Counted from the first letter of the stretch, positions 12,751 to 24,230 are shown. The stretch is 64,000 bases of DNA from Megaustenia siamemsis (GCA_032433765.1 JAVIAB010000059.1:59282103-59346102); one strand, 5' to 3'. The notes: a model not told the origin generated them from the sequence alone. Numbers and translations: made by a program.

Positions 12751-13978
12751 AGCCACTATTTTTTCTATATTTTTAATATGTTAATATTTTTTAAATATTT
12801 CTTTTTATTACGCCCATAGCTTCCTTTGGACAGTACTCACCCACGCTGTCTGGCCGCCCTGGCTGTGTAACCTCACTTCATTTGTCCACTATCAAATATG
12901 TTATTTATTTATTGTATTTTACGTCAGCGCCTGAGACAGTCCTAGCTGATCTAGTCCACAATGCCTGATCTAATAACCTTGATCTATTTAGTTGTGAACT
13001 ATTATTAAACAACTTAATTAAAGTGCAATTTTCTCTTTCTTAAACACCGTTACATCTACCCTGAAGCTGTCTCTGTTCTGCGTTAGTTGCCCAGCTACTG
13101 CAGCAGCCATTTCCAGCTTGGATGTATACACACTTCATTTTCGAAATTGTATTCTCTCTTATTTTCCTGAAACTATACCCTTCATAATGACATCTGTAAG
13201 TCTTTTATAGAATCAAAGCCATTATTTCCTTGTTTTTATTTTCTTCACTGACATTCACAATTGACATGTTTGTTCTTTTCTCCAACTATAATACTCTGCG
13301 TATTCTTTCTGCAACACTTGCGTTGAGAGGCGTTAATACATTCTTTTAGCAGATCTGCGAATTGCATATCACATTTGCTCACATCTATATGTTGCAATAG
13401 GAAAAGGTAGTCTCTTAAAAATATTTCTACTATTTAGATTTTAAAATAAATTATGTTTTGAGTTTTTGAAATATTTATATTGCTCCATTACTTTTGGTCA
13501 CCAAAGAGTGACTGTGCGATAAATGCCCGGCTTGGTCCGTTGGATACATAAACAATGCATTAATTATAAACAAAAATGTAAACAATAGTATTAGGAATTT
13601 TCCAGACAATTGTATGATACATTCGAGAGGAGAAAAATAATAATAGACAATAATAATAATAATAAATAATGATAATAAATAATAATAACTAATACTAAAA
13701 AATAATAATAATAGCAAGGATGCAGAAAGAAATTACCAAAATAACAAAGGATAAATATAAATATCAAAGGATAAATATAAATATCAAAGTAATAATAACA
13801 ATAATTAAATAATGCAAAAACATCTTTCTATTCCGTAATTTAAATGACAGTAAATCAGTGTTGAACGAACTTGTATTTTATATACAGAATGACAGTAATC
13901 TTTCATTTATAAAAAAAAAAAAATATAATTCTCATGAGTTAAAATTAATGAGTTAATAATGAATGTTGTATTCCTTTA
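12751..13978. other. Intron 1 of LRR copy 1, ancient shared sequence
   Basis: Non-coding. The segment around 13020-13400 parallels 31570-31990, 48360-48730 and 61080-61440 in the other copies. It appears to be an old antisense LINE remnant present before the gene duplications. Around 13630-13720 it is rich in AAT trinucleotides. Confidence 0.5.
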
Positions 13979-14082
<104 letters not shown>

Positions 14083-14245
14083 TGTATGTGTGATTGTTTG
14101 TGTATACTCGACGATATGAAACTGACAGTCTAGAAGTCATATTTACAGGTACATAAATTATGGGTATGTAGTATGGCGAATGGATGGACAGATGTTTGGT
14201 TGAACGTATCGAAATATATTTTGAGGACATTATTCTCGTCTACAG

Positions 14246-14353
14246 AAGTGCTATTGTGCGGGAACAGCAATCCTCTGCGGTTATGAAACTTTACAAGCGA
14301 TGCCCCCAAAACTCTTCAATATTAGCTTGAATTTCACATCATTATATTTGGAT
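14246..14353 (+). CDS. LRR copy 1, exon 2: LRRNT cap
   Basis: This exon was found by splicing logic. The acceptor CTCGTCTACAG and the donor GTAAGT bracket exactly 36 codons, and the frame is phase 0 on both sides. The peptide starts KCYCAGTAILCGYETLQ. Together with DDCPYQ from exon 1 it forms the LRRNT cysteine pattern (C-x4-C-x-C-x6-C). It then contains LQAMPPKL and LNFTSLYLD, the start of the first LRR, which exon 3 completes as GNQITTIP. The same 108-bp exon is present at 32665, 49614 and 62374. It is too short to show up as a long open frame, so it is easily missed. Confidence 0.9.
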
Positions 14354-14479
14354 GTAAGTATTTGATTTTCTTGCAAGTGACCCTAACGTTTTTACAAACT
14401 TTTAACTTAATGAGATCTTTAAATATCTATTAATATAAAGAAGGTGTATATAATAATTTGTTTAACAGTTTGGAGTACG

Positions 14480-14770
14480 ATTGTGGGTAGACACTCTTTC
14501 TCTTTTTCTAACTTTTCTGTCTAGCAGTCTCAATCCTTGCAAATATCTTTTATTCAACTTCGCCTCCTGTCTCTGTTCTGTGCAAGCATTTCAATCTCTT
14601 CAATCTGTTCATCTCACTGGTTCTCTGGGTCGGCTTGTTTTCCTCCTACCTGTTGTTTCCCACTTTAGAGCTTGCTTCGTTATTTGGTTTTCATCTCTTC
14701 TCATCACATGTCCAACACATGTCCATCGTCTTTTCTTGATAACTGAAGATATTCGTGGTTGCTTGGCAAT
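14480..14770 (-). mobile_element. LINE (family B) fragment in intron 2
   Basis: Antisense to the LRR gene. The conceptual frame carries QPRISSVIKKRRWTCVGHV, MRRDENQITKQALKWETTG and RKTSRPREP, matching the RT C-terminus at 55275-55520. It lies in intron 2 (14354-15047). The introns of copies 2-4 lack it, so it came after the gene duplications. Confidence 0.75.
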
Positions 14771-15047
14771 ATTATGTTTTACAAGCAAAGGAAACATATT
14801 CCAGTCTTGAGCAGCCTTGATTCGTTGGGTTAATTCCAATAAATTAATATAAAATCAGCTTATGTTTTGTGCAACGTTGTCTGCTGAATACTTTTTTTGA
14901 GCACTTTTGATATTATTAAATAATTTATGATGGGCTGTTATTAATTCCTCACATCCTTAAATAAAAGAAAATATTCTCATTTTAACTATCATAGAATAAA
15001 TAGACTTGTTTTTATCACTTTCTAAAACAATAATTTGTTTTCAACAG

Positions 15048-16325
15048 GGAAATCAGATCACAACAATACCAACTGGAAGTCTACCGGCGAATCTCTCGGT
15101 CATTTCCTTAGAAAACGACCCTATCGAAACCATAGATGACACCGCCTTTGACGAGTCCATCTACACATTACATGAATTATACTTTTTTGGAGCTCGGTTC
15201 ACACAAATCCCTCAAGCCGTGTTTCATTTGAAGGCTCTCAAAACTTTACAAATCTTCCAAACCAACATTCTTGTTTGGGATGAAGACGGCATGAACCAGC
15301 TCGGGCCTACAATTGAGATACTTACACTCAATAATGTGGGGTTAACAGTGTGGCCGACCTGGATGAAGTCAATAACTAATTTAACTCAATTAATTATTAC
15401 TGGATGTTCTATCTCCACCATCCCGGATGATGCTCTAGATATGATGGCCAACTCCTTAACGAGTTTAGATCTTTCAAATAACAGTTTAACCAAACTCCCA
15501 AAGTCGATCCTAAATTTGACCGTCTTAAACACGTTGACACTAAATTACAACAGAATAGTTGACGTGACCTGGCTCCCACAGTCAAGCCACTTCAATTCCT
15601 TGTATCTTGATAACAACAAAATAACAGATGCAGTAAAACTAAGCAACGCTTTAAGACCTTGTGCACAAACACTCAAATTTTTTACCTTTGAAAACAACTC
15701 CCTCACATCCATCCCCGAGTTATCGTTCTTGACACAGGTAACGTATCTAAACTTTCAGTACAACCACCTAACTGACGCTAATTCTGGATCTTTTCCTCCC
15801 AATACAACAAACTTGGATTTTGAAAATAATTTACTTACATCTACTCCTAGTACCATTTATGGCTTAAACCATTTAACTGGGTTATATTTGGACTCAAACA
15901 ACATACAATTTGTTCAAGGATCTCACATACCTATTTCTGTAACATATTTAGGTTTAAGCTTCAACTCAATATCACAGTTGACCCGAACCAGCTTCCCTAA
16001 TAATTCAAACATAATTGATCTGACTTTAAACAACAATCCGTTGTCTACAATTTCTTTCGACGCCTTTAGCAATATACCTCTCGTAACACAACTAATCCTT
16101 ACGAATACTAAACTAACCCGTCTACCTCTAGCTATCGCTTCTCTGACAAGATTAAATTTTTTGGACGTTTCTGACAGCAACAGTATAGTGTGTACATGTC
16201 AGGAACAGAGTTTACGGCCGTTGATTGTATCCATGAATTTCAATGGGGTTATAGGAGATTGTGGAATGACAAGTGTCTACTCTTTCTTTAAAACGCTTAG
16301 TCCATTATGTCCTCAGATTTTATGA
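15048..16325 (+). CDS. LRR copy 1, exon 3: LRR array and C-terminal cap
   Basis: Terminal exon, 425 codons plus TGA, entered at the acceptor TTTTCAACAG in phase 0. Together with exons 1 and 2 it gives a secreted protein of about 486 residues. About 16 LRRs of the LxxLxLxxNxL type are visible, for example LYLDGNQI, LDLSNNSLTKLP, LYLDNNKITD and LTLNNNPLSTI. The LRRCT-like cap is CTCQEQSL ... GDCG ... LSPLC near the C-terminus. There are several N-glycosylation sequons (NLT, NNS) and no transmembrane segment or GPI signal. LRR folds of this kind bind other proteins or glycans; the ligand is unknown. Overall layout resembles proteins annotated as the Oplophorus-luciferin 2-monooxygenase non-catalytic subunit, which is a similarity label rather than a demonstrated activity. 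No frameshift or stop is present, so this copy is probably functional. Confidence 0.9.
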   Translation, partial: GNQITTIPTGSLPANLSVISLENDPIETIDDTAFDESIYTLHELYFFGARFTQIPQAVFHLKALKTLQIFQTNILVWDEDGMNQLGPTIEILTLNNVGLTVWPTWMKSITNLTQLIITGCSISTIPDDALDMMANSLTSLDLSNNSLTKLPKSILNLTVLNTLTLNYNRIVDVTWLPQSSHFNSLYLDNNKITDAVKLSNALRPCAQTLKFFTFENNSLTSIPELSFLTQVTYLNFQYNHLTDANSGSFPPNTTNLDFENNLLTSTPSTIYGLNHLTGLYLDSNNIQFVQGSHIPISVTYLGLSFNSISQLTRTSFPNNSNIIDLTLNNNPLSTISFDAFSNIPLVTQLILTNTKLTRLPLAIASLTRLNFLDVSDSNSIVCTCQEQSLRPLIVSMNFNGVIGDCGMTSVYSFFKTLSPLCPQIL

Positions 16326-16654
16326 GACTCGTTTCGATTTTTTTCGGATTTGCAATTTAATTAATTAAAAAACAGACCTTAATTAAACACATAACTTTAT
16401 ATCCACTGAGGCATACACATTATATTTTAATTAAATATTAGGAAAACAAATTATACGAGTAAGTATTGGTTTCTTATGTATTGAGATCTTGTCTTTTACG
16501 TTCTCTATTCTAATGTTATTTCTACAAGCGTAGAATGATCATGTTTTCGTCACAACTTCTTCTCTGTACAAAAGTTCATCTATTTGGATGCTAACTTTTT
16601 GCCTTACCAATGATCGTAACTGTCTTGTATGATTTCTTTCTACTTTATTTTAGT

Positions 16655-16905
16655 CTGGGAGCCGCGATACTTCAGTAGTTAGTGAACTGAACTACAAAAG
16701 ACAAGGAGTAGGGTTCGATCCAAACCGACGGCTTCCGGGTTCACCCAGCCTTAAGTAGGAACCGCATTTTGTCTAGGAAAGTTAAGCGGCACGGGCGTAA
16801 TACTGACCACATTACCCAGAAAATCATGTGCTGAAGGTCTGTAAAATGTATGGTCACTAACACCATATTCCCTGTACGCCACTCGGGGTGACTCTTTACT
16901 TTTTA
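16655..16905 (+). mobile_element. tRNA-derived SINE
   Basis: An RNA polymerase III-type head with an A-box-like TAGTTAGTGAACTG and a B box GGGTTCGATC at 16711-16720. A body follows, ending in CCACTCGGGGTGAC and a T-rich tail. TACTTTATTT repeats on both sides may be the target-site duplication. It sits in the 3' flank of LRR copy 1 and is absent from the equivalent flanks of copies 2 and 3. A fragment of the same tail lies at 24603-24663. Confidence 0.75.
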
Positions 16906-16984
16906 CTTTATTTCATTCTTGCACTTCTTTTCTAAATTGTTTTTCGTCTGTCACAATGAATCTCATTTTGTACATGTTTTCATT

Positions 16985-17092
16985 CAGTTAGCATCATCCT
17001 TACTTCGTGTGCTGGCGTGATCACATCGATGCACAATTTTCTTATTTTGACTTCCTTTCAACCGATTTCTTAAAAAAAACTGTCTTGTATTT

Positions 17093-17160
<68 letters not shown>

Positions 17161-17333
17161 TTTCCGTTTTTATCTTCTTCAATCGTGTCATATTTCGCGG
17201 TTATATATGATGACTGATTTCTTCTTGATTTTGGTTACACAATTTCTGTTTGGAATGCTTGAAAATGTTTCCTGTATTATGTTTTGCTATCCATTGTAAT
17301 CAGTGAAGTAGAGTCAGAAGAGAAAACATATTA
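16985..17333 (-). mobile_element. LINE (family E) 3'-end remnant with CT microsatellite
   Basis: Degraded LINE 3' end, antisense. It is shared with the flanks of copies 2 and 3 at 35190-35440 and 52136-52400, and is therefore older than the duplications. Here it holds a (CT)n expansion at about 17097-17156 that the other copies lack. Confidence 0.5.
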
Positions 17334-17710
17334 TAGTTCGTTTCAAATCATGTGCCCAACTTCAAAACGCTATTACGCAGTAAACATTTGTTAAAAACAT
17401 TTGAAATTTTCCAAATGTTATTAGAATGCAACATACCCTTTAAATGTATATTTAACAAATATCTTGCAGCTGCAGTTTTCTTAAAGCGGCGAATTTCTTT
17501 GATGTTTGTCACAATTGTAAATTGTGAAGCCCTAAATAATAGAAATTACCGTAGTTGCTGGTCTATGATTAATTTTCACTAGGTAAAGGCGTGGCCGTAA
17601 TGGGGAAATAACTGGATAAGACAAAACACCAGGAGAATTATTGTCTTCTCAGTTCGAGGACGGACGATAATATCAAAGTATACCTGTATGTCCAATTTTC
17701 ATAGTTGTGT

Positions 17711-17726
17711 GGTCCTGAAAAGGACC
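17711..17726 (-). promoter_or_regulatory. Histone-mRNA-type 3' stem-loop
   Basis: On the - strand the sequence reads CAAAC-GGTCCTTTTCAGGACC-ACAC. This is a perfect six-base stem (GGTCCT/AGGACC) with a TTTC loop, matching the metazoan replication-dependent histone 3' stem-loop consensus, including the A-rich 5' flank and the ACA 3' flank. It lies 57 nt after the reconstructed transposase stop at 17784, a distance typical of histone mRNAs. No histone coding sequence is seen upstream. No clear purine-rich downstream element was identified. Confidence 0.6.
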
Positions 17727-17783
17727 GTTTGTTGAACTAATTTAAGGTAATATAGGGGCCAACATTGTGGGGGCTATATACTT

Positions 17784-19080
17784 TCATTCTGAATCAGACG
17801 AGTCTAAAAGATTAATAACTGTTTGGGGTTGAACATTCCACAAACCATCATTTTTTTCCAATATTCCTCTTCCTGTTTTAAGACGTGGTCTTCACATTTA
17901 GCACAATAATCTTTGTCTATATTTAATAAAGCGAGATTAGCAAGAGTCTTTACATCGCATATTTTGAATGTTGTATTTTCATCTGCCACTTGTCCTTTTA
18001 ATTTTGCCCAGATTAGTTCTATTGGATTTAAATGAGCATGGTAAGGTGGCAGCCTCAAACTTATATGACCGTGCTCTTGGATAATCTTATCTACTAAAAA
18101 AAAATCTTTGTCCCTTGTTTTTGCTTTACTAGAGATAGTAATTCAGGTTTTAAGTACATGTTATTAAATTGTATGTGCTCCTTTGTGAGCCATATCTTAA
18201 TAGCATCGTTTGTACTGGATGACGTCGGGACTTTATCTTCAAGTGCAACAATGTTGTGGTACGCTGCATTGTCCATTATTATGCAAGATGGTCGATCTAG
18301 TGATGGGAGAACATAATTTTCAATCCAATGTCGAAATATGTGACCATTCATCTCAGGGTGATAATCCCGATTGTCTATGGATTTTGAAAGAAAAATGAGC
18401 TCTGCATTCTGTATTAGTCCATGTTGTCGACTACCTGCATAAGCAATTATCAAGCGCTGTCCTTTGCTGCTAGGTATTAATCTCTTAATCTTTCCATCTG
18501 ATGACTGCCATTCCCTTTGGTTAGTGTGGTGAGCATTGATCCATGTTTCATCCAAGTACACAATATCATAACCTTGCTTGCGCACCTCTTTTACTTCACG
18601 TAAGTACTTGCTACTTGTGTTGTACATCTCATGACTACTATGTGTGGCTTCTCACAGATGATGTTTCGTCCATTGGAATACTTTCTGAATGTAAAGCCTG
18701 CAGCTCTCACATTCCTCCATAATGTAGACTTTGATATTTCAATACTGTTGTTCTTTTTCAGCGATACTTTTAATTTTCGTATTGTAACAGTTTCATTCAT
18801 ACCCAACATTTTGCGAATTTCACTTCTAATAAGTTCACTGTCGAAATTATCCAACATTTTTGCTCTTCCTTGTGATTTTGTATATTTTGAACATTGACGG
18901 TCACGTGCTTGAATCCAGCGATTAAATGACCGTTTAGATAAATCCAAAATGTGTCTTGTCCTATTCTCAGGGTTTTCTAAAGAATGAAATAATGTTCCTC
19001 GTTTAGCCTCTTTGCAAAAATAGTCATACATTTTTATTGCGATGTTTTGTAAACTGCAGAATTTCATTCTAAGACTCATG
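17784..19080 (-). pseudogene. DDE transposase (about 83 residues between second Asp and Glu), three frameshifts
   Basis: Reading leftwards, the start is placed at MSLRMKFC (19080). An N-terminal helix-turn-helix-like region follows (around RSFNRWIQARDRQ and SKSTLWRNVRAAGF). The catalytic core is next: first Asp in VYLDETWIN, second in IIMDNAAYH, and Glu in LNPIELIWAKLKG. The spacing between the last two is about 83 residues, far more than the 34-41 of ordinary Tc1/mariner elements. It resembles the DD82E group reported as Sailor; the assignment needs an alignment. Frameshifts lie near 18620, in an A/T homopolymer near 18090-18098, and near 17815. The C-terminus INLLDSSDSE is recovered by comparison with the copy ending at 39730. 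As sequenced it is broken. Confidence 0.75.
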
Positions 19081-19679
19081 ATAAATGTTATCGTTCTACG
19101 TCTCGCCGCTGAATGAACGGAAATGGAACACACAATGTCTCGTGTTTTTTACAAGTGTCTAATTGTGTCATAAAACCCACGTTGAAAGCGTGCAAATACG
19201 TCAATTCTAACGTATATGGATTTTTAATCGCTATTTTTAACTTAAAATACTGTAAACATTAAGTTTTGACTACATCAATGGGTCGTTATAAATTTATATA
19301 TATCAAATAAGCAACAATAATAACCAATTGTTTTTTTTTAATGAAATTAATTCCCTGTTGGGTTCTAATCATTATAACTTTACATGCCAATTATGAACAA
19401 ATTACAAAAAGTGGTTAAAAAGATATCGATTTTAAAAGTTGGGCACGAGTTATGAAACGGACTACAGACCAAGGTTAAATATAACACAGGGAGATCACGC
19501 ATGAATGAACACGTTTTCAAATTTAAAAAAAGAAAGGGGAGATCAAAATAAACGACAGACTGGGCCTTCAACGGACAATAAAACCGTGGTCGGACGTTGA
19601 GGGAACAAGGAATAGTCAGAAATGTATAAATAAGAGAAGGCTAAATAAGGGAGCGTATGAGACAAGAAATGCAGGAAAG

Positions 19680-21850
19680 GGACTAGCCACGGCACGTTAA
19701 CAAGACAAGTTATGTAAGATGTTAGTGCAGAACGTCAACAAGACAAGATTTATAAGATTTTAGTGCAGAACGTCAACACGACAAGATGTATAAGATGTTA
19801 GTGCAGAACATCAACAAGACAAGATGTTAGTGCAGAACATCAACAAGACAAGATGTTAGTGCAGAACATCAACATGACAAGATGTTAGTGCAGAACATCA
19901 ACAAGACAAGATGTTAGTGCAGAACATCAACAAGACAAAATGTTTAAGATGTTAGTACAGACCGTTAACAAGACAAGATGTTTAAGATGTTAGTACAGAA
20001 CGTCAACAAGACCAGATGTTTAAGATGTTAGTACAGAACGTTAACAAGACAAGATGTTTAAGATGTTAGTGCAGAACGTTAACAAGACAAGATGTTTAAG
20101 ATGTTAGTACAGAACGTCAACAAGACAAGATGTTTAAGATGTTAGTGCAGAACGTTAACAAGACAAGATGTTTAAGATGTTAGTGCAGAACGTTAACAAG
20201 ACAAGATGTTTAAGATGTTAGTGCAGAACGTTAACAAAACAAGATGTTAGTGCAGAACATCAACAAGACAAGATGTTTAAGATGTTAATGCAAAACGTTA
20301 ACAAGACAAGATGTTTAAGATGTTAGTGCAGAACGTTAACAAAACAAGATGTTTAAGATGTTAGTGCAGAACATCAACAAGACCAGATGTTTAAGATGTT
20401 AGTACAGAACGTTAACAAAACAAGATGTTTAAGATGTTAGTACAGAACGTCAACAAGACAAGATGTTTAAGATGTTAGTGCAGAACGTTAACAAAACAAG
20501 ATGTTTAAGATGTTAGTACAGAACATCAACAAGACCAGATATTTAAGATGTTAGTACAGAACGTCAACAAGACCAGATGTTTAAGATGTTAGTACAGAAC
20601 GTTAACAAGACAAGATGTTTAAGATGTTAGTGCAGAACGTTAACAAGACAAGATGTTTAAGATGTTAGTACAGAACGTCAACAAGACAAGATGTTTAAGA
20701 TGTTAGTGCAGAACGTTAACAAGACAAGATGTTTAAGATGTTAGTGCAGAACGTTAGATGATGTTAGTGCAGAACGTTAACAAAACAAGATGTTAGTGCA
20801 GAACATCAACAAGACAAGATGTTTAAGATGTTAATGCAAAACGTTAACAAGACAAGATTTTTAAGATGTTAGTGCAGAACGTTAACAAAACAAGATGTTT
20901 AAGATGTTAGTGCAGAACATCAACAAGACCAGATGTTTAAGATGTTAGTACAGAACGTTAACAAAACAAGATGTTTAAGATGTTAGTACAGAACGTCAAC
21001 AAGACAAGATGTTTAAGATGTTAGTGCAGAACGTTAACAAAACAAGATGTTTAAGATGTTAGTACAGAACGTTAACAAAACAAGATGTTTAAGATGTTAG
21101 TACAGAACGTCAACAAGACAAGATGTTTAAGATGTTAGTGCAGAATGTCAACAAGACAAGATGTTTAAGATGTTAGTGCAGAACGTTAACAAGACAAGAT
21201 GTTTAAGATGTTAGTGCAGAACGTTAACAAGACAAGATGTTTAAGATGTTAGTGCAGAACGTTAACAAAACAAGATGTTAGTGCAGAACATCAACAAGAC
21301 AAGATGTTTAAGATGTTAATGCAAAACGTTAACAAGACAAGATGTTTAAGATGTTAGTGCAGAACGTTAACAAAACAAGATGTTTAAGATGTTAGTGCAG
21401 AACATCAACAAGACCAGATGTTTAAGATGTTAGTACAGAACGTCAACAAGACAAGATGTTTAAGATGTTAGTACAGAACATCAACAAGACAAGATGTACA
21501 CGATGTTATTGCAAAACATGAACAAGACAAGATGTATAAGATGTTAGTACAGAACGTCAACAAGACAAGATGTTTAAGATGTTAGTACAGAACATCAACA
21601 AGAAAAGATGTATAAGATGTTAGTGCAAAACATCAACAAGACAAGATGTACAAGATGTTATTGCAAAACATCAACAAGACAAGATGTTAGTGCAGAACAT
21701 CAACAAGACCTGATGTATAAGATGCTAGTACAGAAAGTCAACAAGACAAGATGTTTAAGATGTTATTACAAAACATCAACAAAACAAGATGTTTAAGATA
21801 TTAGTACAGAAAGTCAAAAAGACAAGATGTTTAAGATGTTAGTACAGGAC
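19680..21850. repeat. 38-bp minisatellite with 29-bp variants, about 55-60 units
   Basis: The unit is GTTAACAAGACAAGATG + TTTAAGATG + TTAGTGCAGAAC (38 bp). A 29-bp variant lacks the middle nine bases, which are themselves a near-duplicate of the neighbouring bases. A variant cluster with TTAATGCAAAACG recurs near 20284, 20829 and 21314, indicating higher-order repeats of about 545 and 485 bp. The flanks (19465-19680 and 21850-21900) match a locus at 37165-37500 that has only one or two units. Confidence 0.95.
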
Positions 21851-22154
21851 AAGATCTAGAGCAGCAGTGGTCAACTTAAGGTTGACCTGTTGCCGAATAT
21901 AGCCAGGACCTGGGTAGTAAACTTAGTGTGTCATTAAAAATACATAATGGGATTTAGTAATAAATAATTATGCTTTGCCGCTATCAGCGACTGACAGAAA
22001 CGCCACTTTGTAACACCAGCTTTAAACAAGGTCTTTGATTATTACCGACATGAATAGGTTCATTTTTCCTTTAAAGTTGCTGGGACTTTCGTGTTTAGAT
22101 ATAGGTATTTAATATAGTAGTTGATATGAACACTTAATTGCCAAAAAAATATAG
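21851..22154. other. Intergenic, no recognised feature
   Basis: The first part continues the repeat whose unexpanded copy lies at 37450-37510. The remainder is unique AT-rich sequence without coding potential. Confidence 0.4.
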
Positions 22155-22345
22155 ATTGGCGTCACGGATAGAGGTGCGCGTTGACGTGCGGCTAAAACCA
22201 TTTCGCTGGCTTGAAAGCCGACGTAGGGTGTTCGAAACCCGCGAAGTACAGAGATGATTTTTGTTTTCTATCGGGGGTGAAATACAAATCCTGAGTCGTA
22301 CATGTCATGGCGACTGCTTTGACCAAGCGGCCATTATCCCTCAGG
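22155..22345 (+). mobile_element. tRNA-derived SINE-like head
   Basis: An A-box-like TAGAGGTGCGCG and a B-box-like TGTTCGAAACCC (22229-22240) are spaced as in a tRNA-derived promoter, followed by a body without open frames. No second copy was found in the window, so family status is uncertain. A C-rich tract follows at about 22356-22390. Confidence 0.45.
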
Positions 22346-22855
22346 TTCTATTGTGACACTCCCCCCCCCCACCACCACCCCACACACACACCGACGTACA
22401 CCAGCAATGGTAATATGTGTTGTAAATATAGTCCAGGATCTAGCCTATTGAGCCATTGCTGATCTATAGTGAAGTTAGGTGTGCTATTAAAGTCAACAGC
22501 AACTGTAAACATTAGTTATGCTTTGTGATAATTGTAGTGTAAGTCAGAGTTTTATAATCTTATAGAATCGTCAATGAATTAAATAATAGATTGTGTGCAC
22601 TCCATATTAAAGCATGAGTGATTCAAGGAGAGAACAGATAGTATGAGAGTAAATTATTGTTTCGATACGTGTTAGGTGAAATAAGCAATCAACATGATTA
22701 TGATTTAATTATTACTCTGAGATGTGGGTTCGATGTATTTGTAGAATCAAAGTGGACAGATCGAGAATGGACCTAAGAAAATCTCCGAAAGAGAGAAGTA
22801 TGCAGTAAGTGGTTGGGAACGAATACAATTCAACATGAATACTAAGACTTAATCC

Positions 22856-22857
<2 letters not shown>

Positions 22858-22897
<40 letters not shown>
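22858..22897. repeat. (AT)n microsatellite
   Basis: About 20 AT units. The equivalent in block 3 is 41420-41463. Both mark the left edge of the block 2/3 homology. Confidence 0.9.
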
Positions 22898-22900
<3 letters not shown>

Positions 22901-23581
22901 CCTTTCTGTAATATCTAACGTTACAATAAACAGTATACATGACATGAATTATAAATACTGTATTAGACATAATAACATTAGGAAGTATATCAAAGCGACT
23001 AATATAACACTAAGCAAAGACATGAAAAATATTATAACAACTATAACAATATAACAAGAACTGATGTTGTAACATGAATAATAAACACTTCTCGCATGTT
23101 AAACGGCTTATTGGCCTAGAGAACATATTTATAGTGAGTTTTTATTCTAGACAAACAAAGAAGAGGTAGACCTAAAAGAAGGCGTGTGTAAGATGTCACT
23201 GGGACTGAATCATAATCTTTAGATATCTGGCATGAGAAATCTTCAAAGTAGTTCTCATGGGAGCCAAGTTCCAACAGGGACAAACATTAAGATCAGGGCA
23301 ACTTGTAGCACGCAAGACTCATTTGGAGGCCCGCAGGCCACTTCAACGGTTTTCATTAATCGAAGGTAAATCAATAACATAATTTAAAATTTGTGAGTTT
23401 CGAGAAAATAAATCCATTTTTATCTGCTGGTACAACAGTCCTCGAGGTACAAAACACTCTTGATTCGTGTGTTATTCTAGCCCCCGATTCATGAAACGTA
23501 TTTTGTGATAATACTTTCAAATAGACTACAGATTAAACATACTTTTACCACCGCTTCTCAGAGAAAATTGGTCTTTTGATC

Positions 23582-23868
23582 GGTCTAGTAACTTTATTTT
23601 CCTGCACTTGTGAATATAGATCGGTCTAGTAACTTTATTCTCCTAGTCTTGTGAATATAGATTGGTCTAGTAACGTTATTCTCCTAGACTTGTGAATATA
23701 GATCGGTCTAGTAACTTTATTCTCCTAGACTTGTGAATATAGATCGGCCTAGTAACTTTATTCTCCTAGACTTGTGAATATAGATCGGTCTAGTAACTTT
23801 ATTCTCCTAGACTTGTGAATATAGATCGGTCTAGTAACTTTATTCTCCTAGACTTGTGAATATAGATT
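23582..23868. repeat. 41-bp minisatellite, about 7 units
   Basis: The unit GATCGGTCTAGTAACTTTAT + TCTCCTAGACTTGTGAATATA (41 bp) occurs about seven times. The homologous locus in block 3 (42022-42107) has only two units. Confidence 0.9.
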
Positions 23869-24230
23869 TCGGCGAATGATCAAGAAATCAGAGTGGCAAG
23901 TGTGAAGTTGTCACCTTGTAGCAAAACAATATCTAGAAGATTTGATACTCTTCCGTGGGTGAGTGAGTAGGATATAATTTCACCTACGGCTACAATGACC
24001 TATGAATCTTGGAGATCCACAAATGGGAGAACACTGTGAAATTACTGGGAGGGGCCTATCTATAGGTTAGATCAATTTGAACACTCAGACAGACGATCCT
24101 TAAATTAGTCTTCAAGTTCGCAGTTTTTAGAGCCTTTGGGGAAAAAAAAATGAGCTTGAGCCAATGGATTTGTTTGTTATAGTTTGTAAACCTTTGTTAT
24201 TACCTACCTATATATATGTATATACAGATA

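Larger units (their letters stand above)
17334..19464 (-). mobile_element. DDE transposon of the IS630/Tc1/mariner superfamily, about 2.1 kb
   Basis: Terminal inverted repeats are visible. The left end TATAGTTCGTTTCAAATCA.. followed by GTGCCCAACTT at 17332-17370 pairs with the right end ..AAGTTGGGCACGAGTTATG then AAACGGACTACA at 19436-19466. The ends sit at a TA-like target (TA on the left, CA on the right). They share TAGTYCGTT with the shorter relative at 38424-40146. The element carries one transposase gene on the - strand. It interrupts the 3' flank homology of block 1 exactly at its left end. Confidence 0.75.

Noticed and set aside
12252..12819. Open frames of repeated Ile-Tyr
   Set aside because: Translations of AT microsatellites; the same applies at 13976-14230, 31216-31569, 41420-41662 and 46296-46655.
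15923..16180. Antisense open frames under the LRR exons (also 33848-34174, 50847-51053)
   Set aside because: Shadows of the conserved LRR coding frame; no independent features.
17700..17740. Intrinsic bacterial-type terminator at the stem-loop
   Set aside because: The genome is eukaryotic. The six-base stem with a TTTC loop and its flanks fit the histone 3' stem-loop better, and no T-tract follows.
19680..21850. CRISPR-like array (regular 38-bp period)
   Set aside because: Whole units repeat without unique spacers, in a eukaryotic context; it is a minisatellite.
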